This document shows positions 41,675-46,628 of a DNA stretch of 46,628 bases, piece after piece. Origin of the DNA: Treponema sp. UBA792. Lineage in GTDB: Bacteria; Spirochaetota; Spirochaetia; Treponematales; Treponemataceae. The position numbers and the translations under genes are program-made. Where the stretch lies: contig DBIW01000029.1 of assembly GCA_002296965.1 (NCBI GenBank), forward strand, positions 62,294 through 108,921, read 5' to 3'. Under the pieces are notes generated by a model that saw only the letters and a list, made by a program, of their open reading frames with translations, did no database searches and was not told the origin of the DNA. Within the stretch, counting starts at the first letter, position 1; each line of letters opens with the position of its first letter.

Positions 41675-42855
41675 ACGGAAACACAAGGAGCCTCAGTCTC
41701 AACGGCCGGACAATAACGCTTGTGGGAACCGCGCACATATCCAAGGAAAGCATAGCGGAAGTCGAGGAGACAATCCGCCGGATCAGGCCGGACTGCACGG
41801 CAATAGAGCTTGATGAAAAAAGAGCCGAGTCGCTGCTGGATCACAACAGATATATGCAGCTTGACATAATAAAAGTCCTAAAAAGGCATGAGGGATTTCT
41901 TCTTCTTGCGAACCTTGTCCTGTCGTCGTTTCAGCGAAGGATGGGACAGAATGTGGGAGTCCGCCCCGGAGACGAAATGCTCGCCGCAATGAAAGTGTCG
42001 GAGGAGCTGGGAATTCCTACGGTGATGGCGGACAGGCCGGTTCAGGTGACGCTCAAACGCGCCTGGAACAGGAACACCCTTTGGGGAAAATGCAAGCTGC
42101 TTTCATCCCTGCTGGCAAGCGCATTCAGCAAGGAGGAGATTTCCGGAGACCAGATAGAGAAAATCAAAAAGGGCAGCGAGATGGACGCAATGCTCGCCGA
42201 ACTTTCAGACTATATGCCTGTAATCAAGGAAGTCCTTATTGACGAGCGGGACAGATACCTTGCCGCAAAAATCTGGGACTCCCAGGGCGGCAATGTCGTC
42301 GCGGTTCTGGGAGCAGGACATATCGCCGGTGTCGAAGCCCATCTGAACCGCATGGCCGCAGGCAAAGAAACGACAGACGTGTCGCAGATTTCGGAAATTC
42401 CTCCAAAATCCGCCGGCGCGAAAATCGTTTCCTGGATAATTCCTGTTCTGATAATAGGACTGATTGCCGCTGGATTTATATACGGAGGCTCCAGGACAGG
42501 CGGAAAGATGGTTCTCAGCTGGATTCTGTGGAATTCAGTTCCAGCCGCACTGATGTCGCTGATTGCAGGCGCGCATCCGCTCACCATAATCACCGCATTT
42601 GCCGGCGCGCCGCTGACATCTCTCTGTCCGTTCATCGGGATAGGTTTTCTTACGGCCGCGGTTCAGGCGTTCTGCGTAAAACCCAAAGTCTCGGATATGG
42701 AGACAATTCAGGACGACGTGTCATCCGTCAAAGGATTCTACAGAAACAGAATCCTGAGAATTCTCCTTATCTTCATACTTTCGTCCATAGGAAGCTCGCT
42801 CGGAACTTTTATCGGCGGAGCCGACATAATAAAATCGCTGGGCGGCATAAGATAA
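41671..42855 (+). CDS. TraB/PrgY-family membrane protein
   Basis: A 394-aa protein. The N-terminal TraB domain (about residues 1-225) has the conserved GTAHIS, the Glu-containing CTAIELDEKR, a central RPVQVTLKRAW and GAGHIAGVEAH, which form the putative metal-hydrolase site of the TIKI/TraB/PrgY superfamily. The C-terminal half has about four membrane helices (near 250-270, 280-295, 305-345 and 368-388). Enterococcal PrgY and TraB reduce peptide pheromone activity; the function in spirochetes is unknown. The ATG 41671 overlaps the TPR lipoprotein stop by 4 bp, so the two are translationally coupled. Confidence 0.88.
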   Translation: MNGNTRSLSLNGRTITLVGTAHISKESIAEVEETIRRIRPDCTAIELDEKRAESLLDHNRYMQLDIIKVLKRHEGFLLLANLVLSSFQRRMGQNVGVRPGDEMLAAMKVSEELGIPTVMADRPVQVTLKRAWNRNTLWGKCKLLSSLLASAFSKEEISGDQIEKIKKGSEMDAMLAELSDYMPVIKEVLIDERDRYLAAKIWDSQGGNVVAVLGAGHIAGVEAHLNRMAAGKETTDVSQISEIPPKSAGAKIVSWIIPVLIIGLIAAGFIYGGSRTGGKMVLSWILWNSVPAALMSLIAGAHPLTIITAFAGAPLTSLCPFIGIGFLTAAVQAFCVKPKVSDMETIQDDVSSVKGFYRNRILRILLIFILSSIGSSLGTFIGGADIIKSLGGIR

Positions 42856-42926
42856 TTCATACCGCAAAGACTTTTTATTCACGAGCTTGCGTCGCAAACT
42901 TCTTATTTATTGGAGGATTATAAATC

Positions 42927-43769
42927 ATGTCTGTAATTCAGGGAATTTTACTTGGAATTCTGCAGGGAGTCGCGGAATTCCTGCCAATCTCGTCATCGGG
43001 CCATCTTGCGGTGGCGCAGAATATCTTCGGACTGGACGATGTTCCTCTCCTTTTCGACATATTTCTTCACCTTGCGACACTTGCCGCTGTCGTGATTTTT
43101 TTCAGGAAGAAAATATGGGAGCTGCTTAAAATTTTCGGAAGATGGATTGCTCGCCGCCCTGACCCGAAAAATCAGGATGACGCGAATCCGCTTACAGGCT
43201 CCGACGAAGCCGGCCGGAAAACCATCATGGCAATAATAATCACAACGGCGATAACAGGAGCCGCCGGTATTTTCAGCAGCAAGCTTATTCCGGAACTTCC
43301 GATAAAATTCGTCTGCGCCGGATTCATCGTGACGGCCCTGCTTCTGCTGTTTTCCTCGGCGATGGAAAAAAAACAGGCTGCAGAAAACGGCAAAAAAGGA
43401 ATATCACCGGTTCAGGCGGTGATTATCGGCGTGATGCAGGGAATAGGAACTCTTCCCGGAATTTCCCGTTCAGGCTCCACAATCGCCGGCGCGCTTTTTG
43501 CGGGAGTGGACAGGGCTTCGGCAGGAGAGTTCTCGTTCATCGTGTCGATTCCGGCAATTCTCGGAGCGTTCGTGCTTGAGCTTAAGGATTTGGGAGCAAT
43601 GTCCGAAACCGTAGGCGCCGCGCCGATAATAGCAGGGTGCGCCGCTTCTTTTGCGGTCGGCTATATCTCGCTCACGCTGCTGATGCGGATGATAAAAAAA
43701 GGAAACCTGAAGTGGTTCGCCTGTTATCTGATTCCGGCCGGAATTCTCGGACTCATTTTCCTTAGATAG
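42927..43769 (+). CDS. uppP: Undecaprenyl-diphosphatase (UppP/BacA)
   Basis: A 280-aa inner membrane enzyme that removes a phosphate from undecaprenyl diphosphate, recycling the lipid carrier of peptidoglycan and polysaccharide synthesis; it can confer bacitracin tolerance. The N-terminal signature is complete: GVAEFLPISSSGHL, with the catalytic Glu of (E/Q)GxxEFLPxSS. The second motif is GTLPGISRSGSTI, with the catalytic Arg/Ser. Seven to eight membrane helices are predicted. The loop at about 75-95 (RRPDPKNQDDANPLTGSDEA, cytoplasmic or periplasmic) is hydrophilic. GGAGG lies 9 nt before the ATG. It lies between the TraB-like gene and a small exported protein on the same strand. Confidence 0.96.
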   Translation: MSVIQGILLGILQGVAEFLPISSSGHLAVAQNIFGLDDVPLLFDIFLHLATLAAVVIFFRKKIWELLKIFGRWIARRPDPKNQDDANPLTGSDEAGRKTIMAIIITTAITGAAGIFSSKLIPELPIKFVCAGFIVTALLLLFSSAMEKKQAAENGKKGISPVQAVIIGVMQGIGTLPGISRSGSTIAGALFAGVDRASAGEFSFIVSIPAILGAFVLELKDLGAMSETVGAAPIIAGCAASFAVGYISLTLLMRMIKKGNLKWFACYLIPAGILGLIFLR

Positions 43770-43812
43770 GAAATTGCGGAAAACATAAAGACAAATCATC
43801 AGGACGGAAAAA

Positions 43813-44136
43813 ATGAACATAAAATCAAGAAGAATTTTCACGGTATTTGCCGCGGCTCTCGCCATGGCCTCGTCACCGCTCGTTGCGGAAACCTCGCTTG
43901 AAAAGGAAATCGAAGGAATAAAGACCGAGCTGTCGGAGCTTGCCAAAAGAACCGGAAAAGCCGCGGATATGTCTCAGAAGGAAATCGAGAAAAAAACAAA
44001 GAAGCTCACGAAAAAACTGAACAAGAAGACACGGAAGCTGGCAAAAGAAATGGAGAAAGCCGGACGTGAGATCTCAAAGGAAGCGGAAAAAGCTGGAAAG
44101 GAAATTTCGGGCAAGATCAAGAAAATATTCGACTGA
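43813..44136 (+). CDS. Small exported Lys/Glu-rich protein built of 11-residue helical repeats
   Basis: A 107-aa protein of unknown family. The signal peptide covers about residues 1-25 (ending PLVA). The mature part begins with a heptad-like helix (about 29-50), then five back-to-back 11-residue units occupy 53-107: MSQKEIEKKTK, KLTKKLNKKTR, KLAKEMEKAGR, EISKEAEKAGK and EISGKIKKIFD. Nearly a third of residues are Lys. Eleven-residue repeats favour an extended amphipathic helix of the kind found in LEA, apolipoprotein and synuclein-like proteins; binding to membrane or acidic polymers is inference. AGGACGG precedes the ATG. It lies between uppP (43 nt) and nnr (8 nt), probably co-transcribed. 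Confidence 0.8.
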   Translation: MNIKSRRIFTVFAAALAMASSPLVAETSLEKEIEGIKTELSELAKRTGKAADMSQKEIEKKTKKLTKKLNKKTRKLAKEMEKAGREISKEAEKAGKEISGKIKKIFD

Positions 44137-44144
44137 GGCGCCTG

Positions 44145-45662
44145 ATGCGTAAAATTTTCAGCGGAACTGCGGAGATGGAGCGGCGGGTAAAGGAATCCGT
44201 CGGATTTCCACCGGCCCTGATGATGGAAAATGCGTCCGCCGAGCTCGAAAAGACCGTCCTTTCCGCCGCCGGACAAAACGGAGCCGACAGAATTCTTATT
44301 GCGGCCGGACGCGGAAACAACGGCGCCGACGGAATCGCGCTTGCCCGCAGACTTTACGGGAAAATTCAAGTGGAACTGACGCTGACAGGTGTGCCTTCTA
44401 CGGAGGAGGCGCGCCTTCAGTTGGTGATGGCGCGGAACGCAGGAATTGTTCCTGTTACGGCGGAGAAATTCTGCGCATCGCTTGGTTCCGGAAAATCGGT
44501 GGCCGTAGACTGCCTGTACGGCACGGGATTCCGCGGAACGCTCTCCGGAAACGACGCGCTGATTGTTGAAAAAATGAACGTGGCTGATGCCTTCCGTGTC
44601 GCCTGCGACATTCCGTCCGGTCTGAATACTGAAGGAAATTCCGGCCTTTCACAAGGAGAAGGAACGGTTTTCCGTGCGGACATCACGGTAACGATGGGCA
44701 CGCTTAAAGAGGCGCTTTTCTCCGACACGGCGGCTGAATTCACAGGAGAAATAATCACCGCCGGACTTGGGGTTTCCGGAACTGTATTTGAGTCCTATGG
44801 AATTCCGTCCGCGTTTCTGATTGAGAAAACCGACATGATTCTGCCGCTCAGAAGAAAACGCAACGTGCACAAAGGAACGTTCGGACATACGGCGGTCATC
44901 GCGGGAGAAAAATCCGGAGCGGCGATAATAGCCGCGCAGTCCGCGCTTAATTTCGGCTCAGGCCTTGTGACGCTGATAAAGCGGCAAAACGGGGATTTCT
45001 CACCGTTCACCGTTCCGCCGGAACTTATGGTTTCGGATTCAATTCCACGGCGGACAACAGCAATAGTCGCAGGTCCTGGTCTTGGAACCGGAAATGCGGA
45101 AAATTCATTCGCGCTTATCGAAAATTTTCTGCTCACAAGCGGAATCCGCCCGGCAGTTGTCCTTGACGCGGACATCCTGAAATCTGACGGAACCGGAGAA
45201 TTTCTGCGGAATTCAGAGGGAAAGACTGCGGGAACTGTTCTGACTCCCCATCCGGCGGAACTGGCAGCGCTTGCGGAAAAAATCGGAATAGGAAAATTCA
45301 CCGCGGAAGAGGCGGCCGCGCGCAGAGCTGAAATCGGACGGAAATTCACGGAACTTTTTCCGGACTGCGTTATTGTGATGAAGGGAGCCGTCACATTCAT
45401 ATCGTCAAAAGGAAAGACGATGATATGCGCCGACGGAAACCAGAGCCTGTCAAAGGCCGGTTCGGGTGATGTTCTTGCCGGGATGTGCGGCGCGCTTCTT
45501 GCCCAGGGCTACAGCGCGGAGAATGCGGCGGTCACTTCCGTCGAGGCGCATGCGCTGGCCTCATCCTGCGAGGAAAACGCCGGCTCCTATTCACTTACCC
45601 CGCAGAAGCTGATAGACAAAATCGCCTCGCTTCAAGATGCCGCTGCAATCCGCCACAATTGA
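44145..45662 (+). CDS. nnr: Bifunctional NAD(P)H-hydrate epimerase / ADP-dependent dehydratase
   Basis: A 505-aa fused repair enzyme. The N-terminal epimerase domain (about residues 1-210, NnrE type) has the phosphate loop GRGNNGADG and CDIPSGLNTEG, with the catalytic Asp region AVDCLYGTGFRG. The C-terminal dehydratase domain (about 225-505, NnrD type, ribokinase-like) has HKGTFGHTAVIAG, LTPHPAELAAL and SKAGSGDVLAGM with the catalytic Asp. Together they convert R- and S-NAD(P)HX back to NAD(P)H, using ADP or ATP for the dehydration. Length fits the bacterial fusion. GAGG lies 6 nt before ATG 44145. The -35 of the pgk promoter overlaps its stop codon. Confidence 0.94.
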   Translation: MRKIFSGTAEMERRVKESVGFPPALMMENASAELEKTVLSAAGQNGADRILIAAGRGNNGADGIALARRLYGKIQVELTLTGVPSTEEARLQLVMARNAGIVPVTAEKFCASLGSGKSVAVDCLYGTGFRGTLSGNDALIVEKMNVADAFRVACDIPSGLNTEGNSGLSQGEGTVFRADITVTMGTLKEALFSDTAAEFTGEIITAGLGVSGTVFESYGIPSAFLIEKTDMILPLRRKRNVHKGTFGHTAVIAGEKSGAAIIAAQSALNFGSGLVTLIKRQNGDFSPFTVPPELMVSDSIPRRTTAIVAGPGLGTGNAENSFALIENFLLTSGIRPAVVLDADILKSDGTGEFLRNSEGKTAGTVLTPHPAELAALAEKIGIGKFTAEEAAARRAEIGRKFTELFPDCVIVMKGAVTFISSKGKTMICADGNQSLSKAGSGDVLAGMCGALLAQGYSAENAAVTSVEAHALASSCEENAGSYSLTPQKLIDKIASLQDAAAIRHN

Positions 45663-45687
45663 ATTTATAGAGAGAAGTCATTATATT
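45659..45687 (+). promoter_or_regulatory. Sigma-70-type promoter of pgk
   Basis: TTGAAT (45659-45664, four of six) is followed after exactly 17 bp by TATATT (45682-45687, five of six). The leader of about 55 nt has a small hairpin (CCGC/GCGG, 45710-45722) and ends with AGGAG, 6 nt before the pgk ATG. Confidence 0.65.
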
Positions 45688-45747
45688 CTAAGGATAGAAA
45701 CTTAGACCGCCGCTAAAAGCGGAATCTGTAAATTTCAGGAGCAAAAT

Positions 45748-46628
45748 ATGATTAAGACAGTAAAAGATGTTGATCTTAAAGGCAAACGCATTATCATGCG
45801 CGTTGATTTCAACGTTCCTATGAAGGACGGAGTTGTTCAGGACGACACACGTATCATGGCGGCTCTTCCTACAATCAAATATATTCTTGAGCAGAATCCG
45901 CGCTCGCTCGTTCTTATGAGCCACCTCGGAGATCCTAAAAAGGACGTCAAGAAGGCTCAGGAAAAGGCTGAGAAAGCTGGAAAGACTTGGACAGACGCAG
46001 ATTCTGAAAAATTCATCAACGGAAAGAACCGCATGGCTCCGGTCGTAAAATATTTTGCCGAAAAGCTCGGAAAAGAAGTCACATTCCTTCCGGACGCACT
46101 CGGACAGAAGGCCGCAATCGACGCTCTTCCTGACGGAGCTGTCGCAATGCTCGAAAATGTTCGCTTCCACAAGGAAGAGACTTCAAAGGATGCGGCTGAG
46201 CGCGAGACAATGGCGAAAGAGCTTGCAACTTACGGCGACATCTTCGTGAACGACGCTTTCGGAACAGCGCACCGCGACCAGGCTTCAACAGCTACAATCG
46301 CAAAATTCATGAAGGAGCAGCCAGTCGGCGGATTCCTCATGGAAAAGGAAGTCAAGTATCTTGAGCCGATGGTTACAAATCCTCCAAAGCCGATGGTTGC
46401 TATTATCGGTGGCGCGAAGGTTTCTTCAAAAATCGCCGTTCTGGAATCTCTTCTCAAGAACGCAAAGTACCTTGTTATCGGCGGCGGAATGGCATACACA
46501 TTCCTCAAGGCGCAGGGACACAGTGTCGGAAAATCTCTTGTTGAGGACGACTTTATCGACACGGCAAAGAAGCTTCTTGCGGACGCTGACGCAAAGGGCG
46601 TAAAGATTCTTCTTCCTGTTGACCACGT
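45748..46628 (+). CDS. pgk: Phosphoglycerate kinase, truncated by window end
   Basis: 293 codons are present; the C-terminal domain lies beyond the window. The glycolytic enzyme transfers phosphate from 1,3-bisphosphoglycerate to ADP. The family signature [16 protein letters not shown] is near the N-terminus, followed by MSHLGDPKK, the substrate-binding [21 protein letters not shown] and [12 protein letters not shown] Lys-rich insert (about 73-100) follows the MSHLG motif. AGGAG lies 6 nt upstream of ATG 45748. Codon use differs from its neighbours (more CTT, CCT, GCT and CGC), and the GAATTC word common elsewhere is absent in these 881 bp, both fitting very high expression. Confidence 0.97.
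   Translation, partial: MIKTVKDVDLKGKRIIMRVDFNVPMKDGVVQDDTRIMAALPTIKYILEQNPRSLVLMSHLGDPKKDVKKAQEKAEKAGKTWTDADSEKFINGKNRMAPVVKYFAEKLGKEVTFLPDALGQKAAIDALPDGAVAMLENVRFHKEETSKDAAERETMAKELATYGDIFVNDAFGTAHRDQASTATIAKFMKEQPVGGFLMEKEVKYLEPMVTNPPKPMVAIIGGAKVSSKIAVLESLLKNAKYLVIGGGMAYTFLKAQGHSVGKSLVEDDFIDTAKKLLADADAKGVKILLPVDH

Noticed and set aside
42887..42897. TTGCGTCGCAA palindrome before uppP as an operator
   Set aside because: Too short and isolated; no overlapping promoter recognised.
1..46628. Excess of TCCGGA/TTCCGG words
   Set aside because: Frequent, but follows directly from preferred GGA, TCC and CCG codons, so not listed as a separate signal.

Overview
The window looks like the chromosome of a Treponema-type spirochete of roughly 50% GC, probably host-associated and carbohydrate-using. 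This is inference from gene content: a giant coiled-coil protein of the type annotated in spirochetes as SpiroCoCo, many exported TPR and ankyrin-repeat proteins, a MoxR/Bat (VWA) locus, a CBS-containing family II pyrophosphatase, plus galactokinase and a family 5 glycoside hydrolase. There is no phage, IS element, CRISPR array or rRNA. Genes are tightly packed and no gene-free stretch exceeds about 200 bp.

Layout. 1-4482 (minus): the coiled-coil gene, running off the left edge, behind a HAD phosphatase. 4676-6778 (plus): a REC-STAS-like-REC regulator and a PHP-family phosphatase, convergent with a DksA/TraR zinc-finger gene. 7301-14018 (plus): infA-tyrS, terminator, CBS pyrophosphatase, terminator, PerR-type regulator, and a 26-repeat ankyrin lipoprotein. 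14031-15720 (minus): murD behind tRNA-Leu(UAA) and its terminator. 15810-16490 (plus): a polytopic membrane protein. 16528-21243 (minus): grpE-dnaK-dnaJ-dapB. 21346-36746 (minus): a long co-directional run read as deacetylase, moxR, DUF58, DUF4381-like, batA, batB/C fusion, batD-SH3, 980-aa TPR protein, beta-barrel outer membrane protein, exbB, exbD, tonB and GH5. 36801-40156 (minus): galK and a large anchored protein of unknown function. 40217-45662 (plus): TPR lipoprotein, TraB/PrgY-like protein, uppP, a small exported 11-mer-repeat protein, and bifunctional nnr. 45748-end (plus): pgk, cut by the window edge.

How the parts work together. The most notable locus is 22440-36106: a MoxR AAA+/VWA (Bat) envelope system continues with very small gaps and start/stop overlaps into a periplasmic TPR protein, a plug-less beta-barrel with TonB-box-like N-terminal segments, and its own ExbB-ExbD-TonB motor. 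It reads like one cell-envelope machine that couples AAA+/VWA factors to Ton energy. Its function is unknown to me.

Two window-wide signals are worth attention. First, at least five genes have a promoter-like -35/-10 pair ending only 6-10 nt before an ATG that lacks a Shine-Dalgarno sequence, which suggests leaderless transcripts. Second, the palindrome GAATTC (often as GGAATTCC) occurs about 120 times by eye count against about 11 expected by chance. It is rare or absent in the highly expressed pgk and chaperone genes, so codon or context bias is the first explanation to test.
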